Assembly (NCBI GenBank): GCA_951394045.1
Contig: OX595992.1
Span: 930,001-994,000 of the forward strand
Reading direction: 5' to 3'
DNA from: Nitzschia sp. DOCU1
Lineage: Eukaryota > Bacillariophyta > Bacillariophyceae > Bacillariales > Bacillariaceae
Length of the DNA: 64,000 nucleotides
The notes below the pieces were generated by a model. The model was not told where the DNA came from and ran no database searches. It saw only the letters and a program-made list of their open reading frames with translations. Each line of letters begins with the position of its first letter. The stretch's first letter is position 1. This document shows, piece after piece, positions 51,411-61,765 of the stretch. A program made the position numbers and the translations under genes.

Positions 51411-54400
51411 CTAAAGGAAGGAACGTCGACTGTAAAACGCATCATCCTCGCCATCTTCCCGCTCCAATGCACGCAAGCAAATCTGCCGAGCAATGAAGAG
51501 ACTCAGATCCTTCTCCAGCCAGTAGCAAGAATGCGCCGCGAGAGCCGAAAGATATTCGTTTGCGCTTTCGATTTCCCTCTCTTGTAGCATGAAGTCGATT
51601 CGTTGCCCGCCGTTGAGTTTGCCGGTAATAACCGTATGAGGGTCTACATTGATTCCGAGATCATCCTCTTCGCCTTCCTCGTCAGCGTCGTGGCCTGTAC
51701 CGTCCAATAGACCCAAGGCAGCAATTCCAGACTCCAGGCTGGCTACAACATTCTCTTGCGTCTTCACAGTCTCTTCGACGATCTTCTTCCACAAGAGCTT
51801 TGTTTGGTATTGAAAACGGAAACCCCCGTGCCAATGAGTCATGATCTTAGGTTCGATTTCGGCGTTTCTCGGGTGGAGCAGTGGCTCGATCCGATACGCT
51901 ACTGGATCGAATGGGTGAAAGATATTGAATACTCGCGAGCAGCCTTCAAGCTTGAAATCTGTTGATAGGGGATTTCGTTGGTTTCGGATCATCAAGAATA
52001 CCGCAATGGGAGAACCTAGCATGAAAGCGTTGTCCACCTTGAAATCCAATTGGGGATAATCGAGGGAATCGCTGCTTTGGTTCGATGAGTCAAAGCTTGA
52101 ATCTGTGCAAATTTCTCCTTCGTCGGAGCCGCCTGCCTCAGCGTTCGCAACTTGGGCATCTTGGTTTGCCTCGGGTAACTCCTCTTCGGGTCGTCCAGCA
52201 GTTTCGTTGCTAACATTAGCCGTTGGGTTTTCCTGTGGAATCGGTGGCACTTCCGCAGGATGGGGCGCTGAGTGGAATCCAAGCCGTCCGCTTTGTTGCA
52301 ACGATGCCCGAAACCCTCGTTGATTGTCCAAAATATCCCAGGTAATGATACTGCCCAACGAATGGCCGACAAGTGACACATCTCCTTGGAACCCTGTCAA
52401 TTTGCGAAATCGCTCCACCACAAAGTTCATTTCGTTGACGACAATGTCCACAATGATATCATGATGCTCGGGACTCATGAAATACAATACATCCATCAGT
52501 GTATCATTGGCAAACTGACGAAGCTGTGGAATGGTGCGAAGGGAAATGTCGTTGATATTGTAGCTGCGTGTACCTGGACCCGTTGGAGTCGACGCTAATC
52601 GTCGCCGCGACTGGACAGTAAAGCCATCGTGCCACTCAATCGGGAGATATTCGACTCGCCCCGGCCCCCTGCGGTGCAAGTGAATGCCGTCCAACTTTTT
52701 GTACAATTGATTGAAACGGACTTCCAATACTTCCGAATGATTCTTGCGCAGAAATCCACAACAATCAACAATCGTTGGCAGCCGGCTCAAACCAAAGAAA
52801 TCGATGGCTTGCAGCATTTCCCCAATCCCATGCACGATCAACACCAAATGATCGACATCATCACTGCCGTCATCATCGATACCTTTTCCTCCCGTTTTGG
52901 CAGGTTCGTCGTCGATTCGTTTGAGTGGGTACGCCAATTGTAGATGCTCGTCGAGAGGTCGAGAGAGTCGCAACCGAAGACTTTTGACTTCGTCCGTATA
53001 GATCTTCATGGGGTCCACATTTTCCTCTTCTTTTTCAGCGTTGCTGGGAATCTGCTTTTTCTTTTTACGAGGTTTGGACGCCCGCGGTGGTTCCAGGGAA
53101 TTACCCAAGTGCTCCGCTTGGGGTGGAGCATTGGGATCCAACTCAACCCAATTATCATCTGACGAACGGTTGCTGTAAGATACAGAGCTGCTTTCACTTT
53201 CGTCTCCAGTCTCACTGGGATTGTACGAGTCTTCTTCGTCAATATACGACAAATCGTCCTGGGAAGCGTCCGAGCCATCCAAAACGCTTGCGTCATTGTC
53301 TGGATCTTCAATGGGATTTCGTGCGTGCACGGCACCGCGATACACACGACGTTTGAACAGAGCAATGGCCGAGCCAAGGCCCTTACCAATAGCAGTAGCC
53401 GAGGTCAAGGACGAGAATTGCACTAGTTGTTGCTCGCCACCATCTGGACTTGGGACTTGAACCGTTAACAAGATGCTTCCATCCCATACTCGTCGTTTCG
53501 TCGTCCACTTGAGAAACAAATAGGCGTCTTCCAACACGGCTTGCGCGTCTTCTCCGTATGGCTGGAGACCATGGCGTTGTGTATCCAAAAACCAAGTGGC
53601 ACGTCGGAGTTCGTCTCCTGGACCATAAAATCTCCACATGGTAGGCCGGAAAACATTGACAAGAGGGGGCGGGGATAGCAACGTATCGACCCATGGAGCA
53701 TCGCCATTTCTTTGACTACAGCCATCGCACAATTCTCCAAACTGCTTTGGTGCTCGGGGTGGTTCCAATATGAAATCATGTCGACGTCGACATTTAGGGC
53801 AGCAAGGAAAGAACGAAACAGCATGACGTTTTTGATCCAACAACAGGTCATTTTCTGGATCATAATTGTACCACTTGGCCGTGGTAGTATATCGATGCTG
53901 GGAAAGGACCGGAGGCTGATCGTCATCAATAACAATTTCGTCAACAGCCTCGGTTCCTGTTGACGGAGTGGGTCGCTTTTTATTCTTTCGCAAGACTTCC
54001 CGGTAGTGTCGCTCCAGTTTGCGTTGTTCCGCGTCATCAAAAATCACCCACGGCGTATCCCTACGTGGTCGCTTGCCATTTTGGTAGGGGAGTCGAAACC
54101 AGAGCGAAAAGACTTCAGATGACCCTTCTTCTTCGAGCAGAAATGGTGCTTCCAAATCCCGATAACTCGGGTGCGATGACAACCACTCGTCTTGCGCTGT
54201 TAATTCCCCACCTCGTTCTCTCAAGAGTCCCGTCAGAACTAGGTCGTGATACAAGGGTCGATTGTGCGCTCGAATATGCGCCGCCAGTTCGTATCGTGCC
54301 ACAGAATCCACCAAACTAAAGTATCGTTCACACAAATGATCAATGACTTCCCCCTTGTTAAGTTTGTCGAGCGTGGCGTAAGGTCCCGATCCCAGCACCT

Positions 54401-55181
54401 TCCATCGGGTATGACTGAGAGTCCGAGTAATATTGGCATCCGCCCGTTTGACATAGAGATGAACTTCCCGTCCGGCCGTGGCCAGCGCCCACTTGGTGCC
54501 CGTCATGACAAAATCGACCGAATCTCGGACTTGCATGGGCGTTGGAATCGGGTATTGCGCCACTTGCCAGGTTTTCTTCAAGGCATCCGCGCCTATACAC
54601 AGTGCGGGTGCCAGTATATTTTCTCCTACAAACGGCACTTGTCGTGCCAAATCTAACGATTGATGTGCCAAGAGTTGAGCCTGTGGCGACTGCAAAAAGC
54701 CAATCGTCTCTCCTGCCAGTTTCTCAACACCTCCAAAGGCAGGCAACAACACCCAGTCCCGTACCGGCAGCAGCAATCCATGTTCCAGTCCCGACACTCC
54801 CTTCTTGGCTGCCCCATACAAACCCTGAGCCGAATCTCCAATGGCGCACAATAAATGTCGCAGGCCATTGTATCCTTGTTCCCACTGATCCACAGCCGAC
54901 TGCGCTGCCACGATTGACGCATCGTTGGAATCCCAAATTTGTTTCTTGGTGTTGAGAGCGGCTTGTTTCGAGACGCGTCGTACATGCCGAATGGCAGACG
55001 AGGCAATCAAACTATGGCCGCCGTGCAATAAGATCATGTCGGGGGAAACATTGTCGCCAGGAGGCGTTTGGGGGAGAATAAGGGCGGTAGAAGAAACATC
55101 GACATTGGCGCGGGAAGTTTGACTTCGACTATTACGTCGATTATTCTGTCCTCGGGTCTTGGACGGTGAAGATGATGACAT
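51411..55181 (-). CDS. DDHD-domain phospholipase A1-like protein
   Basis: 1256 aa from ATG 55181; the frame stays open further upstream but without conserved sequence. Intracellular PLA1/DDHD family, which hydrolyses phospholipids at endomembranes. Visible: an N-terminal region of unknown fold, a central stretch with two CxxC pairs (CCPKCRRRH, LCDGCSQ) that may bind zinc, an acidic Ser/Asp linker, the lipase core (DHLVLIVHGIGEM, nucleophile GHSLGS near residue 938, ITWDILDNQ), an acidic insert, and the DDHD domain (VDNAFMLGSPIAVFLMIRNQ, FNIFHPFDPVAYRIEPL, then HWHGGFRFQYQ) running to a final QRIDFMLQE block. Single exon. The zinc-like module inside a DDHD protein is unusual. Confidence 0.9.
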   Translation of the reverse strand: MSSSSPSKTRGQNNRRNSRSQTSRANVDVSSTALILPQTPPGDNVSPDMILLHGGHSLIASSAIRHVRRVSKQAALNTKKQIWDSNDASIVAAQSAVDQWEQGYNGLRHLLCAIGDSAQGLYGAAKKGVSGLEHGLLLPVRDWVLLPAFGGVEKLAGETIGFLQSPQAQLLAHQSLDLARQVPFVGENILAPALCIGADALKKTWQVAQYPIPTPMQVRDSVDFVMTGTKWALATAGREVHLYVKRADANITRTLSHTRWKVLGSGPYATLDKLNKGEVIDHLCERYFSLVDSVARYELAAHIRAHNRPLYHDLVLTGLLRERGGELTAQDEWLSSHPSYRDLEAPFLLEEEGSSEVFSLWFRLPYQNGKRPRRDTPWVIFDDAEQRKLERHYREVLRKNKKRPTPSTGTEAVDEIVIDDDQPPVLSQHRYTTTAKWYNYDPENDLLLDQKRHAVSFFPCCPKCRRRHDFILEPPRAPKQFGELCDGCSQRNGDAPWVDTLLSPPPLVNVFRPTMWRFYGPGDELRRATWFLDTQRHGLQPYGEDAQAVLEDAYLFLKWTTKRRVWDGSILLTVQVPSPDGGEQQLVQFSSLTSATAIGKGLGSAIALFKRRVYRGAVHARNPIEDPDNDASVLDGSDASQDDLSYIDEEDSYNPSETGDESESSSVSYSNRSSDDNWVELDPNAPPQAEHLGNSLEPPRASKPRKKKKQIPSNAEKEEENVDPMKIYTDEVKSLRLRLSRPLDEHLQLAYPLKRIDDEPAKTGGKGIDDDGSDDVDHLVLIVHGIGEMLQAIDFFGLSRLPTIVDCCGFLRKNHSEVLEVRFNQLYKKLDGIHLHRRGPGRVEYLPIEWHDGFTVQSRRRLASTPTGPGTRSYNINDISLRTIPQLRQFANDTLMDVLYFMSPEHHDIIVDIVVNEMNFVVERFRKLTGFQGDVSLVGHSLGSIITWDILDNQRGFRASLQQSGRLGFHSAPHPAEVPPIPQENPTANVSNETAGRPEEELPEANQDAQVANAEAGGSDEGEICTDSSFDSSNQSSDSLDYPQLDFKVDNAFMLGSPIAVFLMIRNQRNPLSTDFKLEGCSRVFNIFHPFDPVAYRIEPLLHPRNAEIEPKIMTHWHGGFRFQYQTKLLWKKIVEETVKTQENVVASLESGIAALGLLDGTGHDADEEGEEDDLGINVDPHTVITGKLNGGQRIDFMLQEREIESANEYLSALAAHSCYWLEKDLSLFIARQICLRALEREDGEDDAFYSRRSFL

Positions 55182-55689
55182 GGTCGAAGAAAGAAAAGGG
55201 CAAGTTGTTGTTGGAGATGAAAAAATGATGATCGAAATGACGATGTGGCAGAAGAAACAAAAGAGACCGAAAGCTCTCGCAAAACGTGTGCATTGGCGCA
55301 TGCCTTTTGACCTTAGGTCCACGTGTTGCAGGGAGGTCTGTTCTACGGCACCCGCAGTAGACTTTGAAACGAGAACCAATCAGAATCCAATCGCAACCTC
55401 TTGCCGCCAGGTGGGTCGATTGAGTCCACTAGACGATTTGATTGGCCAAAGCGCATCCACCAACGGATTGATGAGGCGATGGACAGACCTCCGCGGAATG
55501 ACGCACTTTCACCATCAACCACTTTTGCAAAAAGTGAGAACCCGACGGTTGGTTGCTGTCAACCTTTCACATCTTCTGTTTTCTTCGCTTTCGACAAGGG
55601 AAGGTATCTTGTCTTTCATCACAAAACAAAACGACCCACATCCTCGTCGTCGTCGTCCAATTCTTGAAATTCTATTCGCTCTCATCAAA
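55182..55689. promoter_or_regulatory. Divergent promoter region
   Basis: Between the DDHD gene and the small plastid gene. The plus strand is open through much of it in the frame of the small gene, but no plastid-type start lies there. No separate gene seen. Confidence 0.4.
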
Positions 55690-56100
55690 ATGCGTTCGAA
55701 TTATTCCTTCTTTGCTTTATTATCGCTCTTCGGGCTCATGCTGCCGTGTCAAGGATTCGTCCCGACACCACGACCGTTTGGAATTGTGGCATCCTCGTCG
55801 CCAACGACAACGACTGTATTCAACACGGACGCGGACGACCAAGAGAAATCATCATCCTCTGCCAAACTTTCTCTGGAAGAAAAAATGAAAGCATGGGAGG
55901 CCACGGAAGAAGAAATCAAGGCGGCGACACTGGGAGGTGTCGTTCCACAGAAACGATCGTCAGAACGGTCGGATGCCTTTGATATTGGACTGTACATAGC
56001 GTTTCCTATCATGGTATTGACGGGATTAGCCTTTGCCTTTTTCCCCTTTATCATGGGGAATCTAGATGTTGACAGTGTGGGGCCACCGCCGACGGAATAA
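55690..56100 (+). CDS. Small plastid-targeted single-span membrane protein, unknown function
   Basis: 136 aa. ATG 55690 begins a signal peptide (NYSFFALLSLFGLMLPCQGF|VP) with the ASAFAP-like Phe at the cleavage site and a Ser/Thr-rich transit stretch. The mature part has a charged helix (LSLEEKMKAWEATEEEIKAA), then one membrane span (FDIGLYIAFPIMVLTGLAFA) and a short acidic tail. I do not recognise the family; the layout resembles small thylakoid or envelope accessory proteins. The earlier in-frame ATGs would bury the signal peptide. Confidence 0.75.
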   Translation: MRSNYSFFALLSLFGLMLPCQGFVPTPRPFGIVASSSPTTTTVFNTDADDQEKSSSSAKLSLEEKMKAWEATEEEIKAATLGGVVPQKRSSERSDAFDIGLYIAFPIMVLTGLAFAFFPFIMGNLDVDSVGPPPTE

Positions 56101-56267
56101 AAAGCAAATGAAGGAATAAAGCCAGCGCTGGGGCAAAATGTCTGTCAAATCCTTGACGACAGCCACCTTCGTACTACTTTCCGTCCATACATGTCCATCC
56201 AAGCAGCCTATGTTGCATGTTGCATTTAATTTAGAGAGAAAATTCAAGAAACTCGGTCCAGGGACTG

Positions 56268-59200
56268 TTAGTAGGACGCTTCCCGACGCTCTGAAAACGA
56301 CGAATATGCTTGATCCTCGTCGTCGTCGTCAAAATGATGACCAAAACCATCTTCGTCGTCCCTGGTAGTCGATGATGATTCGTCCAATAGAGGATCTTCC
56401 AAGTCCATGGGGCCATTCTCCGATTCCCACATGGCTCGATGCCGTATCGCCGTGCGAATGTAATCGTGCTCAAGGCTCAAACGATCGGTATTGGCAAGGG
56501 CTTCATTGATGAACGCTAGCGTGGTTTCCTTTCGTGCTAGAGCCGCTTGATGTTCAACAGCATTGCTGGGAGGAAACTTGAATTGTAGCCACAAAAAGAG
56601 ATCTGCGTCGCCGTAAACGTTACACAGATACGACAAATCGTCAAAACTCTTGGCTGGCTTGGGGACCGAACGAGAGGGCAGGCCACAGACTTCGCCTCGT
56701 GCTAATTTCCGAGCAAAGCTTTGAAGCAAATAGAGAGAATTGTCTGATGTGGGGCTCAGACACATCATATACGCATCCTTGAGTGTCAAAGGAATACCCT
56801 TTAGACTTTTGGCAATGATTTGCATTTCTGTTTGACGGCCCAAGAAAAAGTCACCCTTCACCGTCGCCATGGCACTGAATTGACGCAGGATTGTGTCCAG
56901 ATCAGTAGCTTCCCCTCCCACATCATAAGCTTGCAACCCTTCGCTAAAGAGCTCAATGTGATCGCTGGTCGGGAGTAACGCAGCCTTTTCAATTTGAGGA
57001 ATGTCCGTGGCCAAACATTTTTGAATGTAGCGCAAATCGCGAGGGTCTCGGCACGTGACTTCCCCATGAGGATAGGGACTGTTGCGACGGCCCGCTCTCC
57101 CACTAATCTGCTTGACTTCGGAATGAGTGAGCCGTACCACTTCTTCGCCGTTGTACTTGAAGATGGAGTTGAAAATGATCCTCTTAATGTTGAGATTCAA
57201 TCCCATGCCGATAGCATCGGACGCCACCAAGATATCATAACCGGAACTGGGGTCATTGAAACGACGGGCTTGATCAGCACGCGTCTGCGGTGGGAGTTTG
57301 CCGTAAATTACGCAACACTTGTAATTGGTCGTCTTTTCAATCTCACGCTTGATGGCAAAGATATCGTTTCGGCTAAAAGCTACCACACAATCGCCAGGCT
57401 TTACATTTCGGTAGCATCCAGCTTTTGCGGGATCCCTCGACATGCTCTTTTTTGCAACCTTGAGCGGACTGAATCGTTCGTATTCTTTGACTTCAAACTC
57501 GTCGCCACAAGCATCGGCCAGCTTCTTGACGATGGTTTTCGCTTCTGCTCCACCACAGACATGGATTTCCTTGCACCGTAAGCCCAACAAAGCCTTGGTC
57601 CACGCCGCTCCTCTAGCTGCATCAGCAATCATTTGAATTTCATCAACAACGACCACATCGTATTCCTTGTCGAGACTAAACATTTCGACCGTCGCCGACG
57701 CGTGGGTCGAAAATGCAATTTCCCGCCGTTCTTGACCTGTAAACAAGTTGGTATAGACTCCATCCGCCGTCAGGTTTTCGTAAATTTCGGCCGCCAAGAG
57801 TCGGAGCGGACCAAGGTAGAGCCCTCGTTTGGCTTCTTTGAGACGTTCCAAGGCGTTGTAGGTCTTGCCCGAGTTGGTAGGGCCACTATGAAAAATAATC
57901 TTGAGAAAGGTATTGTGAGGCGACCAACAAAAATTACATAGCGGCCCGACACTACATTCCATTTACAGACAAAAAGTTGTGCCTACCTTTCTCCGATCCA
58001 ACCGCGCATAACTAAACCATTCATGAGGCTTGGTCAAATCCGTCTTGGCATCCAAGCGTTGATATTGCTCGATCAACTGGGCGTGACGTTCTCCGATACG
58101 TTGTGCCAGTTCTTGACATAGGGCATCTCGCGCTTGATTCACTGCCTCCTGGCCACGTTCATACTCTTCCATAGGCAAAGATGGCCGCAAGGATTGTACG
58201 CGTAGTTGCAAATTCTCCAGTTCTTCTTGGGCTTGGGATACATCCAGTTCCAGAACTTGAATGGCTTCTAGTTTGGCACGGACGCGCTTTTGTTGTCGAT
58301 TCGATGGTAAAAAGTTGGGTTCGTATATTGGCAAGTCGTCGTCATCATCAATTGGCTCGACATTTTGGACAGAAAGAGGCTTTTTCTCTTGTTTGAGGAT
58401 TGGCATTGCTGTTTCTTGCGGTTCGATGGAACTCATTTGTGAACTGGGCGTTGGTGGAGAAATGAACCACGAGGTTAATTTGGACCACCACGTCGGTGAT
58501 GGCACGGTATCTGCACTTGATGTTTGGTTGCTTTTTGGTTCAAACACGTCTTTTATTTGTAGCCGTAGTTCTTCGACGTGTCTTTTTCGTTCCAGCATGT
58601 TTCGTCGCTTGACATAAATTTCTCGTTGATCTCGCGCCGATTTTCGAGCCGTTCCTTTCAATACTTCTAGTTCGGCGAGGGCAAATTGTACCAATTCTCG
58701 TCGTCGTTGGACTTCCATAGCTTGTCGTTCGACAGCTACTTGTTGTTGGACTTTATGGTTCTCATAACTCTTGACTTGACGATGACGTTTGGACCAAACG
58801 GAATCTCCAAATCCAGCCTGTATTAATTGATCCAATACGGGTCGTAAGGATGGTGGATCGCTGTTAATGTAGGCACGAAAATCATAAATGGATTCAAAGT
58901 ACAGTTGGCGATATTGTTGAACGACAAAGGACAGGGGATGTTCTTTTTGCGACGACGACGGTGCTGTGGTTGTGGCCAGTGAGGAAAGATTCAAGGCTTG
59001 CATCGTGGCATGGAAGAATTGAGGGTCTTTGGATAGCCAATGTTGAATACTATTGGCGACCGAGTGGCGTTTGGAATTGGCGTCGGCGGGTGCTGATGGG
59101 ACTTGTTTGGGGGATGGGGCGGGTACTGGAAATTCTGAAATGGCATCTGCAGCAACATTCGATGCTTTGGTCCGCCCCCGTTTGCGAGACGACGACTGCT

Positions 59201-59396
59201 TGGTTCGTTGTAACAACACTACAGCTTGTTGAGCTTCGGCTACGCGTCGTTCATGTTCTTGCCGAGCTTTTAATTCTGCTTCTGTCGACAAAAAGTGCTG
59301 CCGCCGATCTGCGTCGAAACGGGGGGTCGACAGAAGTGCCGAGGAGCGCTGGGCCCTTCTCCGTACCAGGGACAAAGGAATGCGTGATCGCAACAT
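56268..59396 (-). CDS. SUPV3L1: SUV3-like mitochondrial RNA helicase
   Basis: Exons 59396-57987 and 57899-56268 (87-nt intron, aag|gtaggc … ctcaag|attatt), 1013 aa. The splice gives RRKIIFHSGPTNSGKTY, the SUV3 Walker A region. SUV3 is the ATP-dependent helicase of the mitochondrial RNA degradosome. Motifs: GLYLGPLRLLAAEIYE, VVVDEIQMIAD (DExH box), LVASDAIGMGLNL, then QISGRAGRRNSPYPHGEVTC (motif VI). The first 25 residues are Arg/Ser/Leu-rich and acid-free, a mitochondrial presequence. The following 440 residues (coiled, Gln/Arg/Glu-rich) are longer than in animal SUV3, and a short part before the helicase (DLTKPHEWFSYARL) matches the family. Acidic C-terminus. Confidence 0.93.
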
Positions 59397-59797
59397 GGTT
59401 CTTTAGAAGTAGATTGTTGATGTTATTTTCATGATGGAGAGAAGCATTCTATTTTGTCAGGGACCATGTATTTGGGGAACATGAAATGTTGCATCCTTCA
59501 TCCCATCGCCATGCGTTCTATCTTGCTTGTGGTGGTGGGTTGCCCGTTGTGTGTATGTAGCGTGTGGCGAGGAGGTCGGCGCGCTCTGGAGTGAGATGCA
59601 TGACGTCATCGTCGCGAGCGCACCGACCTCTCCTCGAGTGACGCACCAACACGTGATGGCACGACGATGAGGCCGCGATCCATCGGTCTGCCGCCGCCCC
59701 CAACAAAGATCCCGCATTCCGACGAAAGGATGACACATTTCCAGGGAAGCGGTGTCTTGTGTCATTTTCGATTTCTCATGATCAAAGCACCACTCAT
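59397..59797. promoter_or_regulatory. Divergent promoter with a perfect CRE palindrome
   Basis: tgacgtca at 59601-59608, about 205 bp upstream of SUV3 and 190 bp upstream of the metallophosphoesterase. No gene seen. Confidence 0.4.
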
Positions 59798-61747
59798 ATG
59801 GTTCATTCTTCTTGTGCGTTATTGCTCTACGTGATTGTTGTTTGTGGTGGTGGTTGGAGCAGTTCAAGAATCATGTTGGGTCGATCGTTGGCCCTGGGCC
59901 GAACAGTGACCCATCGTCATGGACTCTTGGGAGCTACTTTTGCATCTAGCAGCAGCAGAGTCTCTACACGATCCCTGCTGTGTTCCTTTCACAGTCCATC
60001 CTCGTCGACGACTCCTCGGACAAGCAGAACGTTTGTTCGACGATCCTTTACGACTACCAGCCGTTGTGCGGCTAGCAGTCAAACAGTTGAAGAATTTTTC
60101 CATTCCACGGCCAATAACGACGACAAAGAGGAAACCATTGTGACTTATATTACCGACGTGGAAGGAGACAAGGCTTATTTGGATCGTTATGTCAAAACCA
60201 GCAAAGTGTTAAACTTTGTGAAAGCTTCCACCGAGTTTCCCTACAAGGAATGCATTGACTTTACTCATCCCCGTGCCATGCTAGTCTTTGGTGGAGATAT
60301 TTGGGACAAGGGAGGTCATGATTTGTATACGATTCGACAATTGAATGATTTGAAACGACGGTATCCAGATCGAGTAGTTTTTATTTTGGGAAATCGAGAT
60401 GTGAACAAATTACGAATCTTACAAGAAATGGGATTGCAAGAACCACCGCCCCGTCATCCTGGACTCATGTGGTTTCGTGGGACGGGTAAAGTGGGAGACC
60501 CAAAGTCCAATCCTCCTCCTCAAGATTCCGTGGAAAGATTGAAATGGATCTTTGGGCGAACCATGGGAGCACCAGATGCCTTTGAACATAGAAAACGAGA
60601 ATTAGAATGGGAACAAGTAGAGTTGAAACAGACGTCGGTGGCAGCAGTGACGGATCAAGATGTGGTCGAGTCCTACCGAACATCCTGTCATCCCCGGGGT
60701 GAACTGGGTCTATTCTTGGCGGATGCGCAATTGATTTGTCGGCTGGGTCCTCTTTTATTCGTCCACGGATCCTTGCCATTGGTCAGTGAACAAGTAGCAG
60801 AAAAGCATGAACAAGGAGGCTCTGTTTGGGACGATTTAACCTTTTGCATGCCTTGGCTTCCACCCGGACAAACGGCAAAGGATCACGGAGTTACTACCAT
60901 TGAACAATGGATAGTTTCGCTAAATGAGTTTTGCCATGAAAAAATCCAACAGTGGAAAGCGGATATTGAACGTATCGAAGCACTGGGAGGCGTCGATGAT
61001 TCCAAACGGCCCATTTGGGCGTATAATGGAGGCTATCATTTCGGCCCCTCTTACTCCGATCTCATTCAGTACGGCATGGGAATGCTACCCGATGGACGAA
61101 AGAATCCAAGTGTCGTCTATAATACATTCACTCCCAGTGGTATGCCACGGCGGTTTTATCCAGATTCAAATGAGCCGCACATGGTACAAGCGACAAAAGA
61201 ATTCTTTGACCGCGCTTCCATACAAGTCATTTTAGCGGGACACAAGCCGCAAGGTGATGCACCCAGTCCGATCCGCGTCGACGAATCTTCGTGGGTACTA
61301 CTAGGCGACACGAGCTATTCGGGTGAAACGATTTGGCATCATCACGGCGATCACGGCAGTGAGGATACCAACAACAATAATAATGGCAACCAACAACGGC
61401 GAACTAATTTGGGACGTGGAAATTCAGTGAGCTTTCGTGGAGAAGTGGCAGTGAGTGAAATTTTGATTCAGTTTAAAGGTCAACGTCTCGATAGCGTGTT
61501 CTATCATGGCGTCTTGAGCGACGGAAGTGAATACGAAACCGTGAATCTCTTGACGCACGGCAAAAACACAACCATTGGACAAGTGGCCCCGGAACATTTG
61601 GTACCCTCCGAACTTGACTCACCGCATCAAGGGCGTTGGTGGACCAAGAGCATCTTTAGTGACGGCTCTCATCTCTGCCATGCGGGCGAAGGCTTCAACA
61701 TTTGGAATTTCATGGCCAGTCCACCACAATCACCGACGTCGACGTAG
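59798..61747 (+). CDS. Calcineurin-like metallophosphoesterase
   Basis: 649 aa from ATG 59798 (or 624 from ATG 59873). Metallophosphoesterase motifs in order: ITDVEGD, FGGDIWDKGGHD, FILGNRDVNKLR, FVHGSLP and ILAGHKPQGDAP, which supply the dinuclear metal ligands. Long inserts separate them and a Asn/Gly/His-rich loop sits near 61330-61390. The N-terminus is hydrophobic, then Ser/Thr/Arg-rich and acid-poor, consistent with organelle targeting (mitochondrion or plastid, undecided). Similar phosphatase-like proteins occur in protists; substrate unknown. The start is uncertain because the frame opens with GTG before the first ATG. Confidence 0.85.
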   Translation: MVHSSCALLLYVIVVCGGGWSSSRIMLGRSLALGRTVTHRHGLLGATFASSSSRVSTRSLLCSFHSPSSSTTPRTSRTFVRRSFTTTSRCAASSQTVEEFFHSTANNDDKEETIVTYITDVEGDKAYLDRYVKTSKVLNFVKASTEFPYKECIDFTHPRAMLVFGGDIWDKGGHDLYTIRQLNDLKRRYPDRVVFILGNRDVNKLRILQEMGLQEPPPRHPGLMWFRGTGKVGDPKSNPPPQDSVERLKWIFGRTMGAPDAFEHRKRELEWEQVELKQTSVAAVTDQDVVESYRTSCHPRGELGLFLADAQLICRLGPLLFVHGSLPLVSEQVAEKHEQGGSVWDDLTFCMPWLPPGQTAKDHGVTTIEQWIVSLNEFCHEKIQQWKADIERIEALGGVDDSKRPIWAYNGGYHFGPSYSDLIQYGMGMLPDGRKNPSVVYNTFTPSGMPRRFYPDSNEPHMVQATKEFFDRASIQVILAGHKPQGDAPSPIRVDESSWVLLGDTSYSGETIWHHHGDHGSEDTNNNNNGNQQRRTNLGRGNSVSFRGEVAVSEILIQFKGQRLDSVFYHGVLSDGSEYETVNLLTHGKNTTIGQVAPEHLVPSELDSPHQGRWWTKSIFSDGSHLCHAGEGFNIWNFMASPPQSPTST

Positions 61748-61765
61748 CAAACCATCCAAATCCAT

